Source: Nonomuraea roseoviolacea subsp. carminata (GTDB taxonomy: Bacteria > Actinomycetota > Actinomycetes > Streptosporangiales > Streptosporangiaceae). Taken from it: a DNA stretch of 64,000 nt. Where the stretch lies: NCBI RefSeq assembly GCF_024172185.1, contig NZ_JAMZEC010000001.1, positions 5,724,001 through 5,788,000 of the forward strand. The letters are read 5' to 3'. Under the pieces are notes generated by a model. It was not told where the DNA came from. It saw nothing but the letters and a program-made list of their open reading frames with translations, and searched no databases. Below, one piece after another: positions 16,428 to 24,490 of this stretch. Position numbers and translations under genes: made by a program. The first letter of the stretch is position 1, and each line of letters opens with the position of its first letter.

Positions 16428-18026
16428 TCACTCCTGTCCCGTCCGGGACTCCGCCAGGGCGGTGCCCGCAGGTGAGGCGACGCCCTGCGGGTCGTCCGGC
16501 GACGGCGTGTCGTCGGGCAGCCGCGTCGGCTCGCCGGTGGGCGGCTCGGAGACCTCGCTCCGGCCCTCCCACGACAGCCGGCAGCTCGCGCGCCCGCCGT
16601 TCGAGACGAACGACACAGTGCCGCCGCCCGCGGTGTCCGGGTCGGAGACCGTCACCCAGACCGCCACCGAGCCGCCCGCCCTGATCGACCCGCTCGACGG
16701 GAAGACGTCCAGGCCCGAGGTCACGCTGGCGCTCCACGCGACGGAGGCGTTGCGGGCGCGCAGCCCCACCTTGGCCGACCCGTCGAGGGCGCCGGGGCAC
16801 ACGGCGCTGAGCCGGGCGCCCGCCACGGGGCGCCGGCTCGTGGCCGGGCGGCTGGTGGCGGCCGTGACGACGGCGCGCGGGGTCGGGCGGGGCGACGCCG
16901 TGGGCGCCGGGGTCCGCCCGGGCGTGGGGCCGGTCTCCGGCCCGTCCGCGAGGTCCTCGGCCGGATCCTCGGCGGGCTCCTGGGTCCCCTCGCTCGGCTC
17001 CTCGTTCGGCTCCTCGATCTGCTCCGCAGGGGTGGGGACGGCGCTCGCCGACGGCGCCGCCCGGAAGGCCGCGCCGCCCGCGGCGGCGTTCGCCACGATG
17101 ACCGCGCCCGTCGCCGCGAGCACGCACGCGCCGGCGATCACCACGGGCGCGAGCCGGCCCGGCCGCCGCCGCGGCCGGTGGCCGGGCGCGACCGGGAAGC
17201 CGTCGCGGTCGAAGCTGTCGCCCCGCTCCAGGACCAGCGTGCGGGCCTCGCCGCGCTCGGGGGCGAGGCAGGTGGCGATCGTCCGGCGGCGCAGCGACAG
17301 CGGCGGGAACGCCACGGGGACCTTGTCGAGCAGCCGCTCGGCCGACACCTTGCGGTGCCGCCCCTCCGTGCACACCTCGCAGCCGCCGATGTGCCCCGAC
17401 AGCCTGCGCCGCAGCAGCGGGGTGAGCGGCCCCTCCCACGAGTCGAGCATCGCCGACAGGTCGGGGCAGTGGGCGCGCCCCACGCGGGCCAGGACCACGG
17501 CCGCGGCGGCGTTCTCCAGGTGGTCGCGGGAGCGGCGCAGGCGGGTGGCCGCCCGGCGGGAGGTCAGGCCGAGCACCGAGCCCGCCTCCTGCGCGGTCAG
17601 CCCGTGCCGCAGCGACAGCTCCAGCACCTCGCGGTCGAGGCGGCCCATCTCGCTCAGCGCGTCATGGACCAGCGCGGCCAGCTCGGGGTCGTCCGGCTCG
17701 TCCACGGACGGCGCCGCGACACCCTGCACCGGGACGCCGCCGCGGTGCGCCAGCCGCGCCATGACCTGGACCCTGGTCAGCGCGTACAGCCAGGCGCGCA
17801 GTCGCGTCTCGTCCCTGAGCCGGTCGGCGCGGCCGTACGCGGTGACCAGCGCGTCGTGCACGGCGCCGCCCGCGCTGTGGCCGTCGCCGGTCAGGGAGCA
17901 GGCGTAGTCGTGCAGCCGCACGCCGTACGCGTCGTACAGGTCGGCGGGGGCGCCGTGGTCGCCGCGCCGCAGCGCGTCCGCCAACCGATGGTCCCCGGTC
18001 CGGTCGACAGTCGGCCATCCAGGCAC
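16428..18026 (-). CDS. ECF sigma domain fused to zinc-type anti-sigma motif, membrane helix and outer domain
   Basis: 532 residues. Sigma region 2 lies at about 20-90 and region 4 at about 118-172 (LTAQEAGSVLGLTSRRAATRLRRSR is the helix-turn-helix). A zinc-binding HxxxCxxC motif, H212-C216-C219, follows in HIGGCEVC. A helix at about 293-313 would cross the membrane. A Pro/Glu-rich linker (about 325-385) leads to a beta-type domain near 400-490 with two cysteines. Sigma factor, anti-sigma element and sensor thus share one chain. GGGAGG precedes GTG 18026 by six to seven bases. The next gene upstream encodes a solute-binding/VWA protein on the same strand, a possible partner. Targets unknown. 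Confidence 0.8.
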   Translation of the reverse strand: MPGWPTVDRTGDHRLADALRRGDHGAPADLYDAYGVRLHDYACSLTGDGHSAGGAVHDALVTAYGRADRLRDETRLRAWLYALTRVQVMARLAHRGGVPVQGVAAPSVDEPDDPELAALVHDALSEMGRLDREVLELSLRHGLTAQEAGSVLGLTSRRAATRLRRSRDHLENAAAAVVLARVGRAHCPDLSAMLDSWEGPLTPLLRRRLSGHIGGCEVCTEGRHRKVSAERLLDKVPVAFPPLSLRRRTIATCLAPERGEARTLVLERGDSFDRDGFPVAPGHRPRRRPGRLAPVVIAGACVLAATGAVIVANAAAGGAAFRAAPSASAVPTPAEQIEEPNEEPSEGTQEPAEDPAEDLADGPETGPTPGRTPAPTASPRPTPRAVVTAATSRPATSRRPVAGARLSAVCPGALDGSAKVGLRARNASVAWSASVTSGLDVFPSSGSIRAGGSVAVWVTVSDPDTAGGGTVSFVSNGGRASCRLSWEGRSEVSEPPTGEPTRLPDDTPSPDDPQGVASPAGTALAESRTGQE

Positions 18027-18101
18027 GAGTACCCTCCCCGCGGCTCGCGTGTGTCCCCCACGCGCCTAGGACGCCGCCCCGCCGGACCGGGTTGACCCAT
18101 C

Positions 18102-18118
18102 CATGCCCAACGGGCATG
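18102..18118. terminator. Short hairpin between ECF-fusion and VWA genes
   Basis: CATGCCC-AAC-GGGCATG is a perfect 7-bp stem with a 3-nt loop, 31 bp after the VWA gene ends in transcription direction. No T run follows, so it may be a weak terminator, an attenuator or an operator before the ECF-fusion gene. Confidence 0.35.
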
Positions 18119-18149
18119 AACGGGGACGGAAGGTACTCGTGTGACGAAA

Positions 18150-19922
18150 TCAGCCGTCGCACTTGGGGGCGCAGAGCCGGCGCTCCATGCCCTGGAGGAA
18201 GAAGTCGCGCACCTGGAGGATGTTCTCCGCGATGTACGCCTCGCCGCCGGTCGCCTTGGCCAGGGCGTCCATCTGCTTCTTGCCCTTGGGCGCGTCCGGG
18301 CCGAACGCGATCAGCAGGATGCTGACCGGCCGCTTCGGGTTGTAGGTCTTCTTGAGGAACGACAGGATCTCGGCGTTGCCGACGCCGCCGTCGGGGTCGT
18401 CGTTGCCGGCGCCGTCCGTGAGGACGAGCACCGTGTTGATCTTGTCTTCCTGGTACGACTTCGTCATCTCGGTGTAGGCGGCCTTGAGCGTGTCGTTCAG
18501 GCCGGTGTCGCCCGTGGCCTTGGCCTGCACGGTGGCCAGCTGCGTCGCCAGCGCCTCCTTGCGCAGCCGGCCGTCGGTGGTCTCGCTCAGCGGGCCCACC
18601 GAAACCATCTCGCGCCAGTCCTTGCCCTGGCCGTCGAGGTGCGTGGAGAACGCCCACACCCCGATCTCGGAGTCGGCCGGGAACAGGCTGAGCCCCTCGG
18701 TGGCGATCCGGGAGATCGCCTGCATGCGGGTCAGCTGGGTGCCCGGCACGGGCAGCGCCATCGTGCCGGAGACGTCGAGCAGGGTCAGCAGGCGGCTGCC
18801 CAGGTTGAGCCGGGACCAGGTCTGCGCCATGCTCGCCACGGTCTTGACGTCGGGCGCGGCCAGCGGCCGGGGCAGGGTCGAGACGAAGCCCTTGCCCTTG
18901 GCCAGCACGTCGCCGCCCTTGCCGTCGGGCGTGCGGAAGCCCTGGTCGCGCAGCGTCCGCTGGGCCGAGTCGGTGGTCAGCTCCTTCTGGAAGGCGGCGG
19001 CGGCCTTGCGCACCTCGGGGTCCTTGGCGAGGACCAGCATCGGGTAGTCGAGGTTGTAGGTGCCCTCGGCGGGATAGAGCGGCACCACCTGCGCGTCGGG
19101 CTTCTTGGCGTTGTGGGTGTAGATGCTCTGCTCGGAGGCGACGCCGACCGGCACCTTGCTGCCGGACTTCACGGTGAGGCTGGCCAGCAGCGCGCCGGGA
19201 TCGGAGACGACCTGCCCGGACAGCTCCTTCAGCGCCCCCACGAGCGCCTTGTCCTGCTTCGCCTTCTTGGCCGAGCCCGCCGCGGCCAGCAGCGCGGCCA
19301 GGCCCGCGGAGTTCTTCTCCGGGTCGAGGGCGAGCACGCGGACCTTCTTGCCGGGGCCGTCGGGGTTGGCCACGTTCGCCGCGGCGATCATCCCGGCCCA
19401 GCTCGGCTGGAGGCTGGCGGACAGCTTGTCGGCCGTGCTCTGGGCGGTCACCAGCACGACGGGCGACAGGGCGGCCGAGCCGGAGGGCTCGGGCAGCGCG
19501 GCGCCCGCCGGATCGCTGCGCAGCCTGCCGACGACCAGGCTGGAGTCGGCCACCCACAGGTCGGCCGCCGCCTTGCCGGCGGCCAGCGCGCCGGCCGTGC
19601 GGGCCGCCCCCTCCTTGGTGACCGTCACCTCGACGCAGCGGCTGTCGATGGAGTGCAGGGCCTTGTTGTAGGTGCCGGCGATCTTGTTGAGGGCCGGCTG
19701 GATGTCGGGGGTCGCCACCACGCGCAGCGCCAGCTTGCCCGCCGAGCAGTCGTGGTCGCGGTTGAAGATGACGAACGCGGCGACGCCCAGCAGCACGGCC
19801 AGCGCGACGGCCCCGGCGAGGGGGACGAGCACCCTGCCCCGGCCCCGGGCGGCGCGCCGACGGGGAGCGGGTTCCTGGGCTCGGTAGCCGCCATCGAACT
19901 CGTCTGTGCGGTGTCGCCCCAC
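18150..19922 (-). CDS. Membrane-anchored solute-binding/von Willebrand A protein
   Basis: 590 residues. A basic N terminus and one hydrophobic helix (about 32-54) anchor the protein with the rest outside. Residues 60-350 look like a type 2 periplasmic binding domain (LRVVATPDIQPALNKIAGTYN start, LDYPMLVLAKDP near the end). A VWA domain follows, with the MIDAS-type motif LLDVSGTM and the later TDGAGNDD. Such SBP-VWA fusions are common in actinomycetes and are thought to bind ligands or proteins at the cell surface. GTG 19922 has AGAGGA upstream. It is transcribed toward the ECF-fusion gene, so the pair may form a surface-signalling unit (inference). Confidence 0.85.
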   Translation of the reverse strand: MGRHRTDEFDGGYRAQEPAPRRRAARGRGRVLVPLAGAVALAVLLGVAAFVIFNRDHDCSAGKLALRVVATPDIQPALNKIAGTYNKALHSIDSRCVEVTVTKEGAARTAGALAAGKAAADLWVADSSLVVGRLRSDPAGAALPEPSGSAALSPVVLVTAQSTADKLSASLQPSWAGMIAAANVANPDGPGKKVRVLALDPEKNSAGLAALLAAAGSAKKAKQDKALVGALKELSGQVVSDPGALLASLTVKSGSKVPVGVASEQSIYTHNAKKPDAQVVPLYPAEGTYNLDYPMLVLAKDPEVRKAAAAFQKELTTDSAQRTLRDQGFRTPDGKGGDVLAKGKGFVSTLPRPLAAPDVKTVASMAQTWSRLNLGSRLLTLLDVSGTMALPVPGTQLTRMQAISRIATEGLSLFPADSEIGVWAFSTHLDGQGKDWREMVSVGPLSETTDGRLRKEALATQLATVQAKATGDTGLNDTLKAAYTEMTKSYQEDKINTVLVLTDGAGNDDPDGGVGNAEILSFLKKTYNPKRPVSILLIAFGPDAPKGKKQMDALAKATGGEAYIAENILQVRDFFLQGMERRLCAPKCDG

Positions 19923-20056
19923 GATGTCCTCTTTGGTGTGTTGAGACCTTCCGGAGACCCTGACCGGAGATGCTCCGCAATACCTCCGGAACGATACTCG
20001 GTGCGCTTAGTGCGGCAAAACAGCCCTTTTGGTGCGGGTATGACGGAGAGTGAAGC

Positions 20057-20692
20057 TCAGTGGCAACATCCGTCACCATGCCACGCCCGGCGGCCCTCGC
20101 GTACCGCGACGAGCGCCAGCGCCACCGCCATGACCGGGTCCGCCCACCACCAGCCGGCCGCGTTCAGCCACAGCCCGGCCAGCACGCCGCCCGCCATCGC
20201 CGCGCAGATGAGGTTCTGCGTGCCCTCCCCGGCGGTCGCCGGGGACGCCAGCCGCCGGCCCAGCCGGCGCTTGGCCAGTCCCAGTGCGGGCATGCTCACC
20301 AGGCTCACCGCCGTGACCGCGATCCCCAGCGACGTCGGCACCGCGCGGTGACCCGCATCCAGGTCGTAGGCGACATGGACCACGAGATAGGGCGCCAGCA
20401 CCCAGAAGCTCATCGCCACCGCGCGCCGTGCCCGGCTCTCCGCGCCCGGCGACAGGGTCCGCGAGCCGGTGAAGCGCCACACCACGATGAGGCTCGCCGC
20501 TGCCTCCACCAGCGCCGAGAACCCCCAGCCGATCAGCGCCACCGAGTGCGCCCCGAACCCGGCCCACAGGCCGAGCGAGCTCTCCAGGCCGAGCCAGGCC
20601 AGCGTCGCCACCGACAGCGCCCGCGCCGACCGCGCCGCGCGCAGCCACTCTGCCGACGCGGCCGGATGCGCGTGAACCCGCTGGTCAGGCAC
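20057..20692 (-). CDS. CDF-like cation transporter, short form
   Basis: 211 residues from GTG 20692, which has GGGAGG five bases upstream; an upstream in-frame start at 20755 lacks this. ESSLGLWAGFGAHSVALIGWGFSALVEAAASLIVVWRF is typical of actinomycete cation-diffusion-like proteins, with about six helices. The C terminus ends in DGCCH, a possible metal-binding tail. The usual cytoplasmic C-terminal domain of CDF exporters is missing, so substrate (zinc, cobalt or other) and transport ability are uncertain. Confidence 0.75.
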   Translation of the reverse strand: MPDQRVHAHPAASAEWLRAARSARALSVATLAWLGLESSLGLWAGFGAHSVALIGWGFSALVEAAASLIVVWRFTGSRTLSPGAESRARRAVAMSFWVLAPYLVVHVAYDLDAGHRAVPTSLGIAVTAVSLVSMPALGLAKRRLGRRLASPATAGEGTQNLICAAMAGGVLAGLWLNAAGWWWADPVMAVALALVAVREGRRAWHGDGCCH

Positions 20693-20926
20693 CTTGACCT
20701 CCCGAATCCCCGACGTCGTCCGGCCGCCGGCAGCGGTATGTACCCTACCTGTCACCCTCCGTGATCACGATGGCGCGGGGCAAAGGTCGGCCGGGTAATC
20801 TTCAATGATCGCTTACAGGAGGGCGATTCCGGGGATCACTCCACGGGTCGCCGGGTCGCCGCTTCCCCGCGCCGGAGAGATCGGGGCCACGTGACCCGCG
20901 GGGACTCACGGGAGGTTCGACAGGCC

Positions 20927-21703
20927 GTGCCGTTCACACCGAGCCACATCGCGGCGGTGCTTCCACTGGCGTCGTCGTCGCGCGTCCGCAAGGTGCTCGA
21001 CCCCTGGGCACTGGCCATCGGCGCCATGGTGCCCGACCTGCCGATCTTCCTGCCGTTCCTGCCCGACTACACCGACTGGCACTCGTTGCGCGGCGTGCTC
21101 ACCATCGACACCGTGGCCGTGCTCGTGCTGCTCGTCCTGTTCCACGTGGTGCTGCGGGACCCGCTGATCGCCCTGCTGCCGCCGGCGCTCGCCGGCCGCG
21201 CCGCCACCCTCCTGCCGTCGTGGCGCGGCTTCCGGCTGCTGCCCGTCGTCCTCGGGGCGATGACCGGCGCGGCCAGCCACGTCCTGTGGGACTCCTTCAC
21301 CCACGCCCGCGGCCCGGCACGCTGGGGCCCCTGGCTGGAGGTGTCGGTCTTCGGCGTGATCAGGCTCTTCCGGCTGCTCCAGTACGGCTCGTCGGCCGTC
21401 GGGCTGGCCGTGGTCGTGTGGTGGGCGTGGCGCCGCCTGTCGCGGATCGCCGCCGTCGCCCCGCCCGAGCGGCTGGTCATCCCGTCCGGGGTGCGCTTCT
21501 ACGTCCTCGGCGCGGCCTCGGTCGGCACGATCGCCGGGGCGCTGCTGTGGCCGGTCGTCGATCCGCCGTCGCCCCAGCTCGGCCTGCCCAGCGTCATCAC
21601 CAAGGTCGGCGCCGGCACCCTGGTCGGCCTCGGCCTGGTGCTCCTGTGTTACGCGGTGGTCTGGCAGGTCACCAGGCGCATGGCAGTATCAGAAGGTGCT
21701 TGA
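20927..21703 (+). CDS. DUF4184 family membrane protein
   Basis: 258 residues from GTG 20927, giving the family-typical beginning VPFTPSHIAAVLPL; GGGAGG lies about eleven bases upstream. The next segment AIGAMVPDLPIFLPF and the motif SHVLWDSFTH are characteristic of DUF4184, which recalls membrane metal-dependent hydrolases because of conserved His and Asp residues. Six or seven hydrophobic helices are seen. Its stop overlaps the TrmH start by 8 bp, so both are one transcription unit. Function unknown. Confidence 0.8.
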   Translation: MPFTPSHIAAVLPLASSSRVRKVLDPWALAIGAMVPDLPIFLPFLPDYTDWHSLRGVLTIDTVAVLVLLVLFHVVLRDPLIALLPPALAGRAATLLPSWRGFRLLPVVLGAMTGAASHVLWDSFTHARGPARWGPWLEVSVFGVIRLFRLLQYGSSAVGLAVVVWWAWRRLSRIAAVAPPERLVIPSGVRFYVLGAASVGTIAGALLWPVVDPPSPQLGLPSVITKVGAGTLVGLGLVLLCYAVVWQVTRRMAVSEGA

Positions 21704-22505
21704 GTACGTGACCGACGCGGCGGACCCGCGCCTGGCCGACTACACCCGGCTGCGCGACGTGGAGCTGCGCAAGAGCCTCGAAGCCGCGCGCGGGCTGTTC
21801 CTGGCCGAGGGGGAGAAGGTCATCCGGCGCGCGATCGGCGCCGGCTACCCGATCCGCTCCGTCCTGACCACGACCCGCTGGCTGGAGTCGCTGGCGGACG
21901 TGCTCGGCGACGCGCTCGTGTACGTGGTCAGCGACGAGATCATGTCGGGGATCGCCGGCTTCCAGGTCCACCGCGGCGCCCTGGCCTCGATGGCCCGGCT
22001 GCCGCTGCCGCCGATGGAGAGCGTCCTGGCGGGGGGCGCGTCCGGGCGCGTGCTGGTGCTGGAGGATCTCGTCGACCACTCGAACGTCGGCGCGATCTTC
22101 AGGTGTGCCGCCGCGCTGGGGGTGGACGGGATCATCTTGTCGCCCCGATGTGCTGACCCGTTGTACCGGCGGGCGGTGAAGGTGTCGATGGGCGCGGTGT
22201 TCTCGATCCCGTACGCGCGGATGGACGACTGGTTCACCGGGCTGGATCAGATTCGTGCGGCCGGTTTCCAGACGCTGGCCCTGACGCCTGACCAGTCGGT
22301 CACCTCGCTCGACGAGGTGAAGATGACGGACCGGGTGGCGTTGCTGCTGGGGTCGGAGGGTGACGGGTTGTCGTCGCGGTGGCTGGAGGAGGCCGACGAG
22401 GCGGTCTGCATCCCGATGAGCTCCCGTGCGATGGAGGCCGGTGTGGACTCGCTCAATGTGGTGGCCGCCGCCGCCATTGCCTGCCACGGCCTGATGCGCG
22501 GCTAG
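21696..22505 (+). CDS. TrmH/SpoU family RNA 2'-O-methyltransferase
   Basis: 269 residues. SPOUT motif 1 (NVGAIFRCAAALGVDG), motif 2 (LLLGSEGDGLS) and motif 3 (IPMSSRAMEAGVDSLNVVAAAAIACHG) are all present and in order, with an N-terminal substrate-binding region around LFLAEGEKVIRRA. The enzyme would methylate a ribose in rRNA or tRNA with SAM. The stop TAG at 22503-22505 sits inside GCTAGC, the target of the IS481 insertion that begins two bases later, and the protein is not shortened. A decayed relative of its 3' end occurs at 28196-28272. Confidence 0.92.
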   Translation: MLEYVTDAADPRLADYTRLRDVELRKSLEAARGLFLAEGEKVIRRAIGAGYPIRSVLTTTRWLESLADVLGDALVYVVSDEIMSGIAGFQVHRGALASMARLPLPPMESVLAGGASGRVLVLEDLVDHSNVGAIFRCAAALGVDGIILSPRCADPLYRRAVKVSMGAVFSIPYARMDDWFTGLDQIRAAGFQTLALTPDQSVTSLDEVKMTDRVALLLGSEGDGLSSRWLEEADEAVCIPMSSRAMEAGVDSLNVVAAAAIACHGLMRG

Positions 22506-22506
22506 C
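22501..22506. repeat. Target site duplication, left copy (GCTAGC)
   Basis: GCTAGC directly precedes the left end TGTATTGACC of the IS481 element and recurs directly after its right end. It contains CTAG, the known IS481-family target core, and includes the TrmH stop codon. Confidence 0.85.
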
Positions 22507-23557
22507 TGTATTGACCACGAGCGTTGTTAACAGTGGGGTCTTGATCAAAGGAGAGGCCTCCGGTGTGGTGTAGGTGTCGAATCTTCACCGCGCGGAGGCC
22601 TCGTGTCCCACCGTAACGCCCGGCTGACCATTCATGGCCGGCGTCTGCTCGTTGAACGCGTCCTGTCCGGCAGGCCGGTCGCGCATGTGGCCGCTGAAAT
22701 GGGCATCTCCCGGCCCACCGCCCACAAATGGATACGTCGATGGCGCGAACAGGGCGAGGCGGGCCTGCACGACCGTCCCAGCCGGCCCCACACCACGCCG
22801 CACCGCACCCCCGCCCACATGGAGCGTCAGGTATGCCGGCTGCGTACCAGCCGTAAGCTCGGTCCGGCCCGTATCGGGCCCATCCTCGGGCTGGCGACCT
22901 CCACCGTGCATCGGATCCTCACCAGACATCGCCTGCACCGGCTGGCATGGCTGGACCGGCCCACCGGCCAGCTGATCCGCCGCTACGAACGCGATCGCCC
23001 CGGCGAGCTCGTGCACGTGGACGTCAAGAAGATCGGCCGCATCCCCGACGGCGGCGGCTGGCGCATCCACGGCCGCGACCAACGCAGCCACCACCCCAGC
23101 CGCACCGTCGGCTACGACTACATCCACTCGGCCGTCGACGACCACACCCGCATCGCCTACAGCGAGATCCACCCTGACGAGAAAGCCGGCACCTGCGCCG
23201 CCTTCCTACGCCGCGCCACCACCTACTTCGCCGGCCTGGGCATCCCCACGATCGAACGCGTGCTGACCGACAACGCCCTGGCCTACCGCCGCAGCACCAC
23301 CTGGCGCCAAGCCCTGGCCGACATCGGAGCGACCGGCAAACGCACCCGCGCCTACCGGCCCCAGACCAACGGCAAGGTCGAACGCTTCAACCGCACCCTG
23401 CTGGAGGAATGGGCCTACATCCGCCCCTACGCCAGCAACGACGAACGCACCGCAGCTCTGCAAGACTTCCTGCACACCTACAACCACCACCGATGCCACA
23501 CCGCACTCGGAGGCCGACCCCCGATCACTCGCGTCAACAACGCTGCGGGTCAATACA
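22507..23557 (+). mobile_element. Complete IS481-family insertion sequence, 1051 bp
   Basis: The ends are imperfect 25-bp inverted repeats (22507-22531 and 23533-23557, 21 of 25 identical) that both begin TGTATTGACC. Six-base GCTAGC direct repeats flank it, matching the NCTAGN target preference of IS481. One intact transposase fills the element. The near-perfect ends and target duplication suggest a fairly recent insertion. It sits exactly between the TrmH gene and the lectin region, at the left border of the accessory segment. Confidence 0.92.
22553..22602 (+). promoter_or_regulatory. Stem sequestering the transposase ribosome binding site
   Basis: GAGGCCTCCG (22553-22562) and CGGAGGCCTC (22593-22602) are perfect 10-bp complements separated by 30 bases. 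The right arm contains the GGAGG (22594-22598) that serves the GTG at 22603. A transcript entering from TrmH would fold and hide the site, while one starting inside the loop would not. Such protection from outside transcription is known in other insertion sequences. Confidence 0.6.
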
Positions 23558-23562
23558 GCTAG
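22603..23562 (+). CDS. IS481 family transposase
   Basis: 319 residues. An N-terminal helix-turn-helix pair (VAHVAAEMGISRPTAHKW, then GPILGLATSTVHRIL) is followed by an rve/DDE core: HVDVKKIG, VLTDNALAYR and TNGKVERFNRTLLEEW supply the D, D and E. The frame is intact. GTG 22603 follows GGAGG by four bases. The last codon before the stop spans the element's end; the TAG at 23560-23562 lies in the right target duplication, not in the element, so the stop is borrowed from the target sequence. Confidence 0.93.
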   Translation: MSHRNARLTIHGRRLLVERVLSGRPVAHVAAEMGISRPTAHKWIRRWREQGEAGLHDRPSRPHTTPHRTPAHMERQVCRLRTSRKLGPARIGPILGLATSTVHRILTRHRLHRLAWLDRPTGQLIRRYERDRPGELVHVDVKKIGRIPDGGGWRIHGRDQRSHHPSRTVGYDYIHSAVDDHTRIAYSEIHPDEKAGTCAAFLRRATTYFAGLGIPTIERVLTDNALAYRRSTTWRQALADIGATGKRTRAYRPQTNGKVERFNRTLLEEWAYIRPYASNDERTAALQDFLHTYNHHRCHTALGGRPPITRVNNAAGQYS

Positions 23563-23563
23563 C
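23558..23563. repeat. Target site duplication, right copy (GCTAGC)
   Basis: Second GCTAGC copy, directly after ...GGTCAATACA. Its TAG is read in frame as the transposase stop codon. Confidence 0.85.
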
Positions 23564-23679
23564 GGCCGGCTGCGATGACCGCGGTGAGTTGAGTAGAGGG
23601 TTGCTCATGTGCCCTGCGAATCGGTGCGCTTACTCTGAGTAGCGGGTCGTCAACCGGCCGGTGATCAGAAGGGGAGCCG

Positions 23680-24288
23680 ATGAAGCCGATCACAAGAAGC
23701 TGCCTCGCGGGTGTTCTGGCGGTGGCGCCGATCCTGCTCGGAAGTGGGGCGACGGCCGCGAACGCCGCCACCGACACGTCCGTCGGCATCGCCCGGTCGG
23801 CGGCACTCCATGCGGCGGCCTCACCCATCAGGATCAAGAACGAGCGCAGCCAATTGTGCATGGAGGTCAACCAGGCGGACGGGACTTCCGGCATGGGGAA
23901 CGGCACCGGGATCCTGCAGTTCACCTGCCACACCGGCGCTCAGCAACAGTGGAGTCTGTTCGCCGAAGAGTTGGACGGGGCCGGCAATATCCGGTACGTC
24001 TCATTCATCAACGCCCGCAGCGGGAAATGCCTGGAACCGAATCAGGCGGATGGGGCCTCCGGCATGGGGAACGGCACCGGGATCGTCCAGTTCACCTGCC
24101 ACCACGGCCTCCAGCAACACTGGCGGCAGATCTACCTGGGCGGCGGCCACTTCCAGTTCAGGAACAGGCGCAGCGATCTGTGCATGGAGGTCAACCAGGC
24201 GGACGGGACTTCCGGCATGGGGAACGGCGCCGGGATCCTGCAGTTCACCTGCCATGGCGGTGCTCAGCAACAGTGGAGCTCGGCGTGA
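23680..24288 (+). CDS. Secreted ricin-type (QxW) beta-trefoil lectin
   Basis: 202 residues. A Sec signal peptide (basic KPITRS, hydrophobic core, cleavage near ANA-A) precedes one beta-trefoil of three subdomains, each with C-M/L-E-V/P-N-Q-A-D-G and ending in QQQW, QQHW or QQQW, the QxW motif of carbohydrate-binding R-type lectins. No catalytic domain is attached. AGGGGAG precedes the ATG. Codon use is less GC-rich than neighbours and the gene sits between an insertion sequence and a gene remnant, so horizontal origin is plausible. Sugar specificity unknown. Confidence 0.88.
   Translation: MKPITRSCLAGVLAVAPILLGSGATAANAATDTSVGIARSAALHAAASPIRIKNERSQLCMEVNQADGTSGMGNGTGILQFTCHTGAQQQWSLFAEELDGAGNIRYVSFINARSGKCLEPNQADGASGMGNGTGIVQFTCHHGLQQHWRQIYLGGGHFQFRNRRSDLCMEVNQADGTSGMGNGAGILQFTCHGGAQQQWSSA
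23855..24278 (+). repeat. Near-identical 100-bp repeats in the lectin gene
   Basis: Bases 23855-23954 and 24179-24278 differ at only about five of 100 positions, encoding the first and third trefoil subdomains. The middle subdomain (about 24020-24125) is related but more diverged. This points to recent internal duplication or gene conversion. Confidence 0.8.
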
Positions 24289-24340
24289 GAACTGGGAAAC
24301 CCGCCCTGCGGGGCCGTCCTGTTCGCGCTTCGTCGGGACG

Positions 24341-24415
24341 CGGGCCGCGTGCCAGCGGGCTCCACGGGATGACGCGCACCCCTTGGTCCCGGCAGAGTGG
24401 GATCATCTCCCGATC
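24341..24415 (-). pseudogene. Aldo/keto reductase remnant
   Basis: On the minus strand the bases encode DREMIPLCRDQGVRVIPWSP followed by LARGR, closely matching the conserved strand 7 region of aldo/keto reductases (REMxPLCxxQGVGVIPWSPLARG). Similarity stops on both sides and no start or domain surrounds it. It is a short decayed fragment in the 202-bp gap between the lectin and the flavin reductase gene; the rest of the gap shows nothing else. Confidence 0.55.
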
Positions 24416-24490
24416 CGATCGTGGGTGGAGGAGGCCGGGCGTTCCCGGTGGAGCGCGGCCGAGAGCACCACGAGCCCGACTCCGGCCAGT

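Noticed and set aside
17662..20079. 805-residue minus-strand frame over the VWA gene
   Set aside because: Arg-rich shadow frame; SBP and VWA motifs occur in the other frame.
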